Shown piece by piece: positions 55,137 through 63,976 of a stretch of DNA of 64,000 nt. The translations under genes were made by a program, and so were the position numbers. Below the pieces are notes generated by a model. The model was given only the letters and a program-made list of their open reading frames with translations, ran no database searches and had not been told where the DNA came from. The first letter of the stretch is position 1. Every line of letters begins with the position of its first letter. The DNA is taken from positions 39,029-103,028 of the forward strand of contig NZ_RCUA01000068.1 of NCBI RefSeq assembly GCF_003731635.1. The letters run 5' to 3'. This stretch comes from Marisediminitalea oceani (GTDB lineage Bacteria; Pseudomonadota; Gammaproteobacteria; Enterobacterales; Alteromonadaceae).

Positions 55137-56450
55137 ATGAGCCAGCCCCCGAAAAATAAACCCGTTCCCAGCTCACGCATAGCCAGGCTCTCGCGGATCG
55201 GTTCGCTGGCCACCAAAATTGCCGGTAGCGTTATTTCTAACGGCACCACTAAGCTGCTTTCAGGCCAACGGCCGGTCTTATCAGACCTGGTACTCACTCC
55301 TAAAAATATTCAGCGCATTACCGACCAGCTGGCATCTTTGCGGGGTGCCGCGATGAAATTGGGCCAGCTCATTTCTATGGACAGCGGCGAGTTGCTACCA
55401 CCGGAGCTCAGCGCCATTTTAGCCCGCCTGCGGGAAGACGCCGACCCGATGCCTAAAGAGCAATTACAACAAGTGCTCGACGAAGCCTGGGGCACAGGCT
55501 GGTTCGACACGCTACTGTATTTTTCCTATGCGCCCATTGCCGCGGCGTCGATTGGCCAGGTGCACAAAGTGATTACCCTGCAAGGTGAAACGCTGGCGGT
55601 CAAAGTGCAGTATCCGGGCATTGGTAACAGCATCGACAGTGACGTAGACAATGTCGCCAGTATAATCCGGCTTTCCGGCCTGCTGCCCGGCTCCTTTGAT
55701 ATAAAACCGCTGCTGGCCGAAGCCAAACTGCAACTGCATGACGAAGCAAATTATGTTCGCGAAGCCGACATGATGACCCGCTACCAACAGGCAGCAGCAG
55801 ACTTTGAGAGTTTTGTAGTACCCGAGGTTTATGCCGCACTCAGTACGCCCAATGTACTGGCGATGACACATATTATCAGTAGCCCCATTGAAGCACTCAG
55901 TGAACAACCACAAACAGTGCGTAATCACCTGATGACGGAGCTGTTCAGGCTGTTCTTTGATGAAGTATTTGCCTTCCAACTCATTCAGAGCGATCCGAAC
56001 ATGGCAAACTATCGCTACATGCCAGACTCGCAGCAAATTGCCTTGTTAGATTTTGGCGCCTGCCGGGAAATACCAGCGGCTATATCTAACGGCTATTTAC
56101 AGCTACTGCGCAGTATGGCCGAAGAGGATATGCCTGGTGTGGCCGAAGCCGCTTTGGATATTGGCTTAATGCAAGCGTCTCACACTGAAGAGCAACAGGC
56201 CAGCGTGCTGGCCATGGGCCGTCTGGCTTGTGAGGCATTGTACTGTGACGGGGCCTATGACTTTGGCAACAGCGACCTGCTAGGGCGTTTACAATCGGCG
56301 GGCATGGCGCTTAGCTTCGAGCAGGATTTCTGGCATGTACCGCCCATAGACGCGGTATTTATCCATCGCAAACTTGGCGGCCTGTATTTACTGGCTAAAC
56401 GCCTGAATACGCAGGTGGATTTGCGCGAGGCCGCCGCGAAGTGGCTTTAA
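55137..56450 (+). CDS. AarF/UbiB-family atypical kinase-like protein
   Basis: This 437-residue protein has the ABC1/UbiB hallmarks: the KxGQ motif in RGAAMKLGQLISMD, the alanine-rich loop AAASIGQVH, the LAVKVQYPGI strand, the QSDPNMANY region in place of the catalytic loop HPDPHPGN, and LLDFGACREI. Members support ubiquinone biosynthesis or lipid homeostasis; this one lacks the long C-terminal membrane helices of UbiB, so it is a paralogue. Its true role is not known. Confidence 0.85.
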   Translation: MSQPPKNKPVPSSRIARLSRIGSLATKIAGSVISNGTTKLLSGQRPVLSDLVLTPKNIQRITDQLASLRGAAMKLGQLISMDSGELLPPELSAILARLREDADPMPKEQLQQVLDEAWGTGWFDTLLYFSYAPIAAASIGQVHKVITLQGETLAVKVQYPGIGNSIDSDVDNVASIIRLSGLLPGSFDIKPLLAEAKLQLHDEANYVREADMMTRYQQAAADFESFVVPEVYAALSTPNVLAMTHIISSPIEALSEQPQTVRNHLMTELFRLFFDEVFAFQLIQSDPNMANYRYMPDSQQIALLDFGACREIPAAISNGYLQLLRSMAEEDMPGVAEAALDIGLMQASHTEEQQASVLAMGRLACEALYCDGAYDFGNSDLLGRLQSAGMALSFEQDFWHVPPIDAVFIHRKLGGLYLLAKRLNTQVDLREAAAKWL

Positions 56451-56755
56451 TAAGGTAAATCCATGCTAAAAGGCAACGCCATGGAGTGTTTCGCCTTAGG
56501 CGGATTACCAATCATTTCATCGTAAGGGGTATCGTGGGTCATAAATGAATTAGCCACCTCACAATGGGCGAAAAATTCACGAATATGGCCGGCACTGTAA
56601 AACCGCATGGGTTGGTCTTTATCGCTAAACACCAGGCCGGTATTGCCATCAATGGTTAGCTGGACCAGATAAACATTCATTTCGTACGACTGAACTTCCA
56701 GGTTCTCGATTTCCAGCGGGCCTTTCTCAATATCGCTGCTCATAAACTTGTGCAT
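56447..56755 (-). CDS. DUF6482-like small protein
   Basis: This 102-residue protein shows a compact beta-rich pattern (YEMNVYLVQLTIDGNTGLVFS, DQPMRFYSAGHIREFFA) resembling DUF6482-type small proteins of unknown role. The start at 56755 is supported by GGAG five bases upstream; the frame extends further but without RBS. It is convergent with the UbiB-like gene, overlapping by four bases. Confidence 0.6.
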   Translation of the reverse strand: MHKFMSSDIEKGPLEIENLEVQSYEMNVYLVQLTIDGNTGLVFSDKDQPMRFYSAGHIREFFAHCEVANSFMTHDTPYDEMIGNPPKAKHSMALPFSMDLPY

Positions 56756-57019
56756 AAACACTCCGAAATCAGTAATTCGTCTTTTAGTACGCACGAAAGT
56801 AAAGAAAGGATGAAGTGAACCAAATTCCCCCCAAAGCATCTATAAAATCGTACCTGTTAACGGTTTACTCTTGCTGCCAAGTCCTGTATTCAATAAATAT
56901 GAGCGCAGCAAGTGAGTTTTCATAATCGAAAAGATTTGCAAAAGTGCATTGATTTTCAGCGGATTGTCATTAACTCTGATAGTATGGAATTCCGCAGCCA
57001 ATGATCAAGGTAGACAAAT

Positions 57020-57868
57020 ATGAGCGAAAATACTGAGCAACGATCCTGGTTACCTTATGCCATAGTAATTGGCGTAATCGTTGTTGTGTTGCTGGTGGTG
57101 CTGATGTGGCCATCGAGCGAACCAGAGCCGCAACCAGTTGTTGAGCCAGAAACGCCAGCAGTTGCCCAACCTGAACCAATTGAGCCTGAGCCAGCCGATA
57201 CTTTTGAAGCTACGCCACCGCCAGAGCCGGTAGAAATCGATCCGGATCAGAAAGTAGAGCCCATGCCAGAGCCGGCTCCCGAGCCAGAGCCGCTGGACGT
57301 AAGCGATACGGCAATTAAAGCTGCGCTGGAAACTATTGCCACCTCACCAGCACTGAGCCGCCTGCTGGTTAACGATGGTCTGTTACAACGCTTTGTTGTT
57401 GCCGCAACCAATCTGGCCGATGACGAAATGGCGCCAAATCACCGCTTACTAACGCCACCGGACCAGGACTTCAGGGTGTATACCCAGGCAGACCGCGAGT
57501 GGATAGACTCCGCCAGTTACAAGCGTTACACCCCGTATGTGGATGTACTTGAGTCAATGAGCAACGAAGATTTGATTGCCCTGTATGAAACTTATCAGGA
57601 CGAGATTCAGACCAAGTATGCCGAAATTGGTGACCCGGACCAGCCTTTCACCGAGGTACTGATAGAAGCCATTGATACGCTGCTGGATACACCAGAAGTT
57701 AAAATGCCGGTAGAAGTTTATACGGATTCCGTTATGTACAAGTACGCCGACGAGCGCCTGGAAAGTTTATCTGACCCGCAGAAACAACTACTGCGCACCG
57801 GCCCGGATAATATGCGCCGCATTAAAGCGAAACTACGCGAGCTGAAAGACAGCCTGATGGCCCAGTAA
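57020..57868 (+). CDS. DUF3014 family membrane-anchored protein
   Basis: This 282-residue protein has an N-terminal helix (YAIVIGVIVVVLLVVLMWP), a Pro/Glu-rich linker (many PEP/EPEP repeats, about 35-95), and a C-terminal DUF3014 domain: LLVNDGLLQRFVVAATNLADD, LTPPDQDFRVYTQADREWID, KQLLRTGPDNMRRIKAKLREL. Family function is unknown; it is a periplasmic protein anchored by one helix. Single gene, ended by a terminator. Confidence 0.85.
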   Translation: MSENTEQRSWLPYAIVIGVIVVVLLVVLMWPSSEPEPQPVVEPETPAVAQPEPIEPEPADTFEATPPPEPVEIDPDQKVEPMPEPAPEPEPLDVSDTAIKAALETIATSPALSRLLVNDGLLQRFVVAATNLADDEMAPNHRLLTPPDQDFRVYTQADREWIDSASYKRYTPYVDVLESMSNEDLIALYETYQDEIQTKYAEIGDPDQPFTEVLIEAIDTLLDTPEVKMPVEVYTDSVMYKYADERLESLSDPQKQLLRTGPDNMRRIKAKLRELKDSLMAQ

Positions 57869-57895
57869 GCCAGCAACGAAAAACGTTATTGAAAA

Positions 57896-57918
57896 AGCCA
57901 CCTGACGGTGGCTTTTTT
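57896..57918 (+). terminator. Rho-independent terminator after the DUF3014 gene
   Basis: GCCACC and GGTGGC pair around a four-base loop, followed by six T (57913-57918). Confidence 0.88.
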
Positions 57919-57940
57919 ATTGACGCTTGCTTGTTAACCC

Positions 57941-58237
57941 TTAGTCATTTGCTTCCAGCGTAACCTTTACGCCGCCGGTCAGTTTAGCCAGCAGGTTATA
58001 GATAAACGCCATAATCAGCGTGAAGATATAAGTGAGAACAAAATAGAAAAACGGCATTACGAAGGTCATAGCGCCAGTGAACATAAACGGCATTCCATTT
58101 TGCTCAGGCATATTCGGTACCATTGAGGTCATCAAAAACGTAAACGGCAGCATAAAAATCAGCGACAGAATGGCAAACACCAGTGCCACGTGGATAGCCA
58201 GTGAATGCGCCGATATTTTCTTTAATCTTTGTTGCAT
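57941..58237 (-). CDS. Small two-helix membrane protein
   Basis: This 98-residue protein has two long hydrophobic helices (VALVFAILSLIFMLPFTFLM and TFVMPFFYFVLTYIFTLIMAF) with a polar C-terminal end (NLLAKLTGGVKVTLE), a layout seen in DUF3566-type and related small membrane proteins. ATG 58237 with AAGGAA eight bases upstream is chosen over a longer frame to 58288. It converges with the DUF3014 gene. No function known. Confidence 0.65.
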   Translation of the reverse strand: MQQRLKKISAHSLAIHVALVFAILSLIFMLPFTFLMTSMVPNMPEQNGMPFMFTGAMTFVMPFFYFVLTYIFTLIMAFIYNLLAKLTGGVKVTLEAND

Positions 58238-58379
58238 AGCGGGAGTTCCTTTTTTATTGGTATTTTCCTGTTGCTCTTCAGGGAGCATTGTAAGTTGCTG
58301 TTAGTGTGCAGGGTATTTTGTAAAAGCGCCAGTCATGACATAAAGTGAAGTGACTTCACAACAACAAGAGCAAAGAGTA

Positions 58380-59669
58380 ATGAAGAATACGATCAAATCC
58401 ATCCTGCTGGCGGCAATCCTGCTCCCTGTGAGTTATGTACAGGCCGCCACGGTGATCCATGCGGGCAACGCCTTTACCGGCACCGATGACAAGCTAACCG
58501 GCCCGGTATCACTGATTATAGAGAACGACACCATCAGCGAGATCCGCAAAGGCCATATTAAGGTGGCCAAAGGCGACACGCTTATCGATCTTTCTGAGTC
58601 GGTAGTTCTGCCAGGCTTAATGGACATGCATGTTCATCTAAGCTCCCAGCAAAGCGGCACCTCGTCGTACCTGAAGCGCTTTACCCTTAACGAAGCCGAT
58701 TACGCTCTGGCGGCGGCCCATTACGCCAATAAAACCCTGATGGCAGGCTTTACCACCGTGCGCAATTTAGGCGACAGCTATAACGAGACGGTATCACTGC
58801 GTAACGCGATTAATCAGGGCATGGCAACCGGCCCGCGTATTTACACTGCAGCCAAATCGCTGGCCACCACCGGCGGCCACGCCGATCCCAGCAACGGCAT
58901 GGCGAAGCGAATTCGTCCGGATACCGGCCCGGCAGCGGGTGTTGTTAATGGTGTGGCCGAAGCGCGCCAGGCCGTTCGGCAGCGCTATCAGGATGGTGCC
59001 GACGTGATTAAAATTACTGCTACAGGCGGTGTATTAAGCGTGGCCAAAAGCGGTCAGAACCCCCAGTTTATGAACGATGAACTCGATGCGGTGGTCGCTA
59101 CCGCAAAAGACTACGGTATGACGGTTGCGGTGCACGCCCACGGTAAGGAAGGCATGATCCGCGCTATCAAAGCCGGCGTCACCTCCATTGAACATGGCAC
59201 CTACATGGACGAAGAGGTGATGGCGCTGATGAAAGAGTACGGCACCTATTATGTGCCAACCATTCTGGCCGGTGAGTTTGTTGCCGAAAAAGCGAAAATT
59301 GACGGCTACTTTCCAGACATCGTTCGCCCTAAAGCTGCGGCGATCGGCCCCCTGATCCAGGCCACATTTGGCAAGGCTTATAAGAACGGCGTAAATATCG
59401 CCTTTGGTACCGACAGTGGCGTTTCAGCCCATGGTGATAATGGTCAGGAATTTGGTTTGATGGTGGAAGCTGGCATGCCCCCTGCAAAAGCAATACAAGC
59501 CGCTACGATAAACGCAGCCACCATGCTCGGCATTGAAGATAAGCTGGGTACCCTGGAGGCCGGTAAATTCGCTGATATCGTCGCGGTTAAGGGCAATCCG
59601 CTACAAGATATTACGACACTGGAAAACGTGCAGTTTGTAATGAAAGGCGGAAAAATTTACAAACAATAG
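58380..59669 (+). CDS. Exported metal-dependent amidohydrolase
   Basis: This 429-residue protein has a signal peptide ([15 protein letters not shown]) and the amidohydrolase TIM barrel with metal motif DMHVH, the histidines in VAVHAHGK and SIEHGTYM, and the conserved aspartate in FGTDSGV. It resembles imidazolonepropionase-related and Xaa-Pro dipeptidase (prolidase)-type secreted amidohydrolases. ATG 58380 is chosen by the signal peptide; upstream in-frame GTG 58350 is unlikely. Substrate unknown. Confidence 0.85.
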   Translation: MKNTIKSILLAAILLPVSYVQAATVIHAGNAFTGTDDKLTGPVSLIIENDTISEIRKGHIKVAKGDTLIDLSESVVLPGLMDMHVHLSSQQSGTSSYLKRFTLNEADYALAAAHYANKTLMAGFTTVRNLGDSYNETVSLRNAINQGMATGPRIYTAAKSLATTGGHADPSNGMAKRIRPDTGPAAGVVNGVAEARQAVRQRYQDGADVIKITATGGVLSVAKSGQNPQFMNDELDAVVATAKDYGMTVAVHAHGKEGMIRAIKAGVTSIEHGTYMDEEVMALMKEYGTYYVPTILAGEFVAEKAKIDGYFPDIVRPKAAAIGPLIQATFGKAYKNGVNIAFGTDSGVSAHGDNGQEFGLMVEAGMPPAKAIQAATINAATMLGIEDKLGTLEAGKFADIVAVKGNPLQDITTLENVQFVMKGGKIYKQ

Positions 59670-59681
59670 GGGCGTTTTCCC

Positions 59682-60257
59682 TTGGTGAAAGAGAAACTAA
59701 AACGTAAGACCAAGGCACTCGTGGACTCCCAGCACATGCTGCGCGGGATCACGATTGCCTCCTTTCTGGAATCCACCATTGTACCCATCCCACTGGAAGC
59801 GGTACTTATTCCGTTAATGCAGGCCAAACGGGAAAAACTCTGGCTCATTGCCTTAATGGCTACGGTTGGCTGTATTATCGGCGCGCTGTTTGGCTATGCC
59901 ATTGGCTATTTTCTTTTTGATGCCGTGGGCCAGGACCTGATTAGCTGGTTTGGCTCCGAACAACAGTTTGAGCGCGTTACGCAAAAAATGGAGGCTCAGG
60001 GCTTCTGGTTTGTGCTAACGCTGGGCATTGTGCCGGTCCCCTTTCAGATAGCAATGCTCGCCGCTGGCGCCACCAAATACTCTATCTGGCTGTTTCTGCT
60101 GGCGACTGTTATCGCCCGTTCGCTACGGTACTTTAGCCTGGCACTGATAGTTAAAGTATTCGGTAACAAAGCTGAACGCTTTATTCGTCGCTACAAAACC
60201 AAAGCCATGATCGGCATTACAATTGTTGCCGCCGGACTGTGGCTGATACTTAGCTAG
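59682..60257 (+). CDS. VTT-domain membrane protein, YqaA/DedA type
   Basis: This 191-residue protein has about five membrane segments and matches the SNARE-associated/VTT-domain family: IVPIPLEAVLIPLMQAKR at the front (conserved P-x-P segment), YAIGYFLFDAVG, and GIVPVPFQIAMLAAGATKYS. Members are proposed phospholipid scramblase/flippase-like proteins. The start is TTG 59682 or GTG 59685, with AGGGGC nine to twelve bases upstream. It follows the amidohydrolase gene by twelve bases and is probably co-transcribed. Confidence 0.82.
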   Translation: MVKEKLKRKTKALVDSQHMLRGITIASFLESTIVPIPLEAVLIPLMQAKREKLWLIALMATVGCIIGALFGYAIGYFLFDAVGQDLISWFGSEQQFERVTQKMEAQGFWFVLTLGIVPVPFQIAMLAAGATKYSIWLFLLATVIARSLRYFSLALIVKVFGNKAERFIRRYKTKAMIGITIVAAGLWLILS

Positions 60258-60280
60258 AAACCAGCTCAAAAACCACTATT

Positions 60281-60299
60281 GATAATAATTCTCATTTAG
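60281..60299 (+). promoter_or_regulatory. Fur box upstream of the two small genes
   Basis: GATAATAATTCTCATTTAG matches the 19-base Fur consensus GATAATGATAATCATTATC at 13 positions, with both conserved outer blocks. It lies about 50 bases before ATG 60352. This is a typical iron-repression site by pattern; a binding test is needed to confirm. Confidence 0.65.
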
Positions 60300-60351
60300 A
60301 TTAACTTAGTAATGAATCTTATGCATTGCTGGATTAAAGGAGATAGTGGTT

Positions 60352-60789
60352 ATGCGCAGCTCATTACTTTGCCCGGTCTACCGGAAATGGTTACAACTGC
60401 ATCCGGAGCAGGCCCGGTTCGAACGACAAAAGCTTAAACTTGAGGCATTGCAACTCAGGCGCGATGGCGAGCTATCACGAGCCAGAAAGCTCTACACTCA
60501 GGTATGGGAAATTGCGCAGTCCATATTATTTGCACTGCGCCGGCCTGACAGCACATCGCAAATTTACCATCAGGATCTGGTGAGCTTCGTGGCGGCCGCC
60601 ATGGCGGTAAATCATTGCAGTAAAGCGCAGTCTGAATTCAGCCAGGATGTGCTCAATGACACTCAGCAACAGCTCTCAGCGCTGATGCCGCTGTATGCAT
60701 CGGAGCCACAACTACTGTCCACTATTCATCAGTTAAAAGAATGGTTACGTCACGATGATGTGATGCAGTTTTCAACCCATCTGCATTGA
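60352..60789 (+). CDS. Unknown helical protein, probably iron-regulated
   Basis: The 145-residue product is a soluble, mostly helical protein (KLKLEALQLRRDGELSRARKL, LVSFVAAAMAVNHCSKAQSE), reminiscent of TPR-like repeats but without clear TPR consensus. ATG 60352 lies nine bases after AAGGAG. A Fur box precedes it, and a 56-residue gene follows by 17 bases, so both may be expressed in iron starvation. I do not recognise the family. Confidence 0.65.
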   Translation: MRSSLLCPVYRKWLQLHPEQARFERQKLKLEALQLRRDGELSRARKLYTQVWEIAQSILFALRRPDSTSQIYHQDLVSFVAAAMAVNHCSKAQSEFSQDVLNDTQQQLSALMPLYASEPQLLSTIHQLKEWLRHDDVMQFSTHLH

Positions 60790-60806
60790 TCAGGAAGGAG
60801 GATCCA

Positions 60807-60977
60807 ATGAAATCATTTCAGCCACAACCGGAGTTCGTTAATGTGCAGTTGAGGGTATCGGTGCTAAAGCAGTTACTGCAGGGCCAGAAGATTCATTTAA
60901 GTGACATTCACAGCACGTCGCTGGAACATAAGCACTGCCTGCAACAGCTGGTGTTACAGGCAGCATCAGAAGGCTAA
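60807..60977 (+). CDS. Unknown small protein, 56 residues
   Basis: A 56-codon ORF with a very strong RBS (GGAAGGAGG, eight bases upstream) follows the unknown helical gene by 17 bases. The product is helical and polar ([21 protein letters not shown], with Cys in [12 protein letters not shown]). Likely part of the same Fur-regulated pair. No family recognised. It converges with tusA, overlapping its end by four bases. Confidence 0.65.
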   Translation: MKSFQPQPEFVNVQLRVSVLKQLLQGQKIHLSDIHSTSLEHKHCLQQLVLQAASEG

Positions 60978-61231
60978 AGGCCTTTTTTCAATAAGTAGCG
61001 ATAGGGAAGTTGTTCGGTATCAGCTGCCACCAGGGTGTGCTGCATAAAGCGGCAAAAACTGGGGATGTCTCTGACCGTCGCCGGATCGTCGGCGGTAATG
61101 CACAGCGTCTGGCCATCTTCGAGCTTACGCATTTGCAAACGTACCATCATTACCGGCTCCGGGCACCTAAGGCCCAGCGCATCCAGTTGGTGATCGGCGT
61201 CCTGCCAGTTAACCGCAGGCTCAGATGCCAT
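60974..61231 (-). CDS. tusA: Sulfurtransferase TusA
   Basis: TusA carries persulfide sulfur from IscS to TusBCD for 2-thiouridine in tRNA and to other acceptors. The 85-residue protein has the conserved [15 protein letters not shown] motif with the catalytic cysteine and length of the family (81 in E. coli). ATG 61231 overlaps the end of pyrE by eleven bases. A longer in-frame reading to 61309 would sit within pyrE and is unlikely. Confidence 0.92.
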   Translation of the reverse strand: MASEPAVNWQDADHQLDALGLRCPEPVMMVRLQMRKLEDGQTLCITADDPATVRDIPSFCRFMQHTLVAADTEQLPYRYLLKKGL

Positions 61232-61862
61232 AGTTTTCCCGATAGGTTTCGATAGCGCGGATCGCCTCATCGTATCCACCGGCAGACCTGAGGTAGGTAA
61301 CCACATCATTCAGTGAAACAATAGACACCACTTTGGTGTTGTAGTCGCGCTCGACTTCCTGGATTGCCGAAAGCTCACCGGTACCACGCTCCTGGCGGTC
61401 CAGAGCAATCAGCACACCGGCAAGCGAAGCATTATTGGCTTCAATCAGGGTCATGGATTCACGGATCGCGGTGCCCGCAGTAATCACGTCATCCACCAGC
61501 ATCACTTTACCTTCCAGCGGGCTGCCCACCAGGTTACCGCCTTCGCCATGGGCTTTGGCTTCTTTACGGTTAAAGCAATACGGCACATCCATATCGTGAT
61601 GGTCGGCCAGTGCCACCGCGGTAGTGGTAGCAATTGGGATCCCTTTGTAGGCAGGACCAAACAATACATCAAAGTCGATGCCCGCATCGGTTAATGCATC
61701 TGCATAGTAACGACCAAGTTTGGCTAAATCGCCACCGCGATTAAACAAGCCCGCGTTAAAGAAATACGGACTTTTGCGGCCAGACTTTAAGGTAAACTCA
61801 CCAAATTTCAGAACGCCACGGGCAATCGCGAACTCAATAAACGCCTGTTGGAATGCTTTCAT
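61221..61862 (-). CDS. pyrE: Orotate phosphoribosyltransferase
   Basis: PyrE couples orotate to PRPP to make OMP in pyrimidine synthesis. The 213-residue length and motifs agree with the E. coli enzyme: [29 protein letters not shown], and the PRPP site [16 protein letters not shown]. It follows rph by 14 bases on the same strand, as in E. coli, and its end overlaps tusA. In E. coli rph-pyrE is attenuated by a leader hairpin; no equivalent is obvious here. Confidence 0.97.
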   Translation of the reverse strand: MKAFQQAFIEFAIARGVLKFGEFTLKSGRKSPYFFNAGLFNRGGDLAKLGRYYADALTDAGIDFDVLFGPAYKGIPIATTTAVALADHHDMDVPYCFNRKEAKAHGEGGNLVGSPLEGKVMLVDDVITAGTAIRESMTLIEANNASLAGVLIALDRQERGTGELSAIQEVERDYNTKVVSIVSLNDVVTYLRSAGGYDEAIRAIETYRENYGI

Positions 61863-61876
61863 GGGATCTCCGAACC

Positions 61877-62590
61877 TTAATTTAATGCAGCTTTCTGAAT
61901 ATCAAACAATTCACGTAAACCATGCTTGGCGATTTCCAGCAGTTCGTGCATTTCTTCAAAGGAGAAGGGTTCGCCTTCAGCCGTGCCCTGCACTTCAATT
62001 AATTTACCGGTTTCGGTCATTACCACGTTCATATCGGTTTCAGCAGCAGAATCTTCGATGTACTCCAGATCGGCGATAGGTGTACCTTCGTAAATGCCTA
62101 CCGACAGCGCAGCAATCATGTGCTTAAGCGGGTTGGCTTTAATAATGCCTTTATTACGCATGTAAGTAAGGGCGTCGATTAACGCCACACAGGCACCGGT
62201 AATAGAGGCTGTGCGGGTGCCGCCATCGGCCTGGATTACATCGCAATCAAAAGTAATGGTATTTTCACCGAGTAATTTAAGATCCACCGCAGCACGTAAA
62301 GAGCGGGCAATCAAACGCTGGATTTCTAAAGTACGACCACCTTGCTTGCCGCGCGCCGCTTCGCGTTGCGAGCGGGTATGCGTAGAACGGGGCAGCATGC
62401 TGTACTCAGCGGTGATCCAGCCTTTTCCCTGACCTTTCATAAAACGTGGTACGCCCTCTTCAACCGTGGCATTACACAAGACTTTAGTGTTACCAAATTC
62501 CACCAGCACAGAACCTTCTGCATGGCAGGTAAAGTTACGGGTAATGGTGACGGGGCGGATTTGGCTGGCAGTTCGGCCACTTGGGCGCAT
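61877..62590 (-). CDS. rph: Ribonuclease PH
   Basis: RNase PH trims tRNA 3' ends by phosphorolysis. The 237-residue protein has the family's [13 protein letters not shown] start, [18 protein letters not shown], the active arginines in [28 protein letters not shown], and the closing [16 protein letters not shown], so it is intact, unlike the frameshifted K-12 gene. It is the first gene of rph-pyrE, divergent from yicC with a 207-base gap. Confidence 0.97.
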   Translation of the reverse strand: MRPSGRTASQIRPVTITRNFTCHAEGSVLVEFGNTKVLCNATVEEGVPRFMKGQGKGWITAEYSMLPRSTHTRSQREAARGKQGGRTLEIQRLIARSLRAAVDLKLLGENTITFDCDVIQADGGTRTASITGACVALIDALTYMRNKGIIKANPLKHMIAALSVGIYEGTPIADLEYIEDSAAETDMNVVMTETGKLIEVQGTAEGEPFSFEEMHELLEIAKHGLRELFDIQKAALN

Positions 62591-62797
62591 GGTAATCTCC
62601 TGAAATTGGGTGCTCGGCTAATTTAACGGCGCTAGTATACCGTAATTAATGGCATAAGTTGAACGTTGAATCATTCCAGGCTGAGCGATGTTCCATGTGA
62701 AACGCAGCTCTGTGGCATCGAAGCAAAGGCATAGGGTTAAGGTGCGGACTGTAGTACAATAGGTTACAACACAAGCAATATGCCGACGGACAATACA

Positions 62798-63661
62798 ATG
62801 ATTTACAGCATGACGGCTTTCGCGCGCAGCGAAGTAAAAAAAGACTGGGGAACCGCAGTATGGGAAATTCGCTCAGTTAACCAACGCTACCTGGAAACCT
62901 ATTTTCGTTTACCGGAACAGTTTCGTAGCTTAGAACCGCTGCTGCGCGACCGCTTCAGAAAGCGTTTACAACGCGGCAAAGTAGAGTGCGCCTTACGCTT
63001 TACCGCCAATGACGCAGCCGTCACTAAGTTAACCCTTAACGAAGAGCTGGCCAAGCAGGTATTACATGCTGCGGACTGGGTACAGTCGCACGGTCAGTCT
63101 ACCGGCGTCAACCCACTCGATGTACTGCGCTGGCCGGGTGTCATTGCTGCCGAAGAGGCCGATACAGATACTATTCAGGCCGACTTACTGACCGGCCTCG
63201 AAAAAGCCATGGATGACTTTATTACTGCCCGGGGCGATGAGGGCGAAAATCTCAAGTCGCTGATTGAGCAGCGCCTTGATGCCATTGAGATAGAAGCGCA
63301 GAAAGTGGCCGGGCGCATGCCGGAGATCCTTACCTGGCAACGGGAACGGATTCTGACCCGCTTTGAAGAAGCCAAGCTGGACTTGGACGCCTCCCGTATT
63401 GAACAGGAGATGATCCTGTTAGCGCAAAAAGTGGATGTGGCTGAAGAGCTCGATCGCCTCAATTCTCACGTAGGTGAAACCCGCAAGATCCTGAACAAAG
63501 GCGGTGCCTGCGGTCGTCGCCTGGACTTTATGATGCAGGAATTTAACCGCGAATCGAACACGCTGGGCTCAAAATCCATTAACACCGAGATTACCCAATC
63601 TGCGGTAGAGCTTAAAGTGCTGATTGAACAAATGCGCGAGCAGATCCAAAATATCGAATAG
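62798..63661 (+). CDS. yicC: YicC family endoribonuclease
   Basis: The 287-residue protein, same length as E. coli YicC, opens with MIYSMTAFARSEV and ends in the conserved C-terminal DUF1732 block (MMQEFNRESNTLGSKS, then TQSAVELKVLIEQMREQIQNIE). YicC is an RNase that degrades small RNA RyhB among others. ATG 62798 is chosen by homology over 62780. The 3' end is a known insertion site for Vibrio-type mobilisable islands, and an integrase gene begins 315 bases after the stop. Confidence 0.96.
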   Translation: MIYSMTAFARSEVKKDWGTAVWEIRSVNQRYLETYFRLPEQFRSLEPLLRDRFRKRLQRGKVECALRFTANDAAVTKLTLNEELAKQVLHAADWVQSHGQSTGVNPLDVLRWPGVIAAEEADTDTIQADLLTGLEKAMDDFITARGDEGENLKSLIEQRLDAIEIEAQKVAGRMPEILTWQRERILTRFEEAKLDLDASRIEQEMILLAQKVDVAEELDRLNSHVGETRKILNKGGACGRRLDFMMQEFNRESNTLGSKSINTEITQSAVELKVLIEQMREQIQNIE

Positions 63662-63976
63662 TTTTTTTACCCGTCCAAGAATGTCTTAGAAGCCCTGTTA
63701 TTTGCTTGTAAATACAGGGCTTTTTTATTTTTCCCGTCCAAATCGGTTTGCAGATATCCGTTACCAACTGCCTGTTTAGTGGTGGGCAGAATGGTGGGCA
63801 GCCCCCTCATTTTGGCTCAATAAGCGTTTTGCGGTGAGCAAATTGGTGGGCAGTAAGTTACCCAATTTTCGCATTTAACTCGCCACCACAACAGGTTAGC
63901 TGCTGATTCAATAAGCAAATCGGTGGTGGGCAGCCATTATTGCCCCCTCCATTATTTCAGCAACTATGGAGTAAAC
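63662..63976. other. yicC-to-integrase junction with repeated GGTGGGCAG motifs
   Basis: This 315-base gap holds a terminator and repeated sequences. GGTGGGCAG occurs at 63781-63789, 63793-63801, 63845-63853 and 63925-63933, with a partial GGTGAGCA at 63833. Repeated short sites upstream of an integrase are typical arm-type binding sites. CCCGTCCAA occurs at 63670-63678 and 63733-63741, after T-rich runs, and may reflect attachment-core sequence. No tRNA or small gene was seen. Confidence 0.55.
63691..63726 (+). terminator. Rho-independent terminator of yicC
   Basis: AGCCCTGT and ACAGGGCT pair around a 15-base loop (63691-63721), overlapping a six-T run. Confidence 0.85.
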
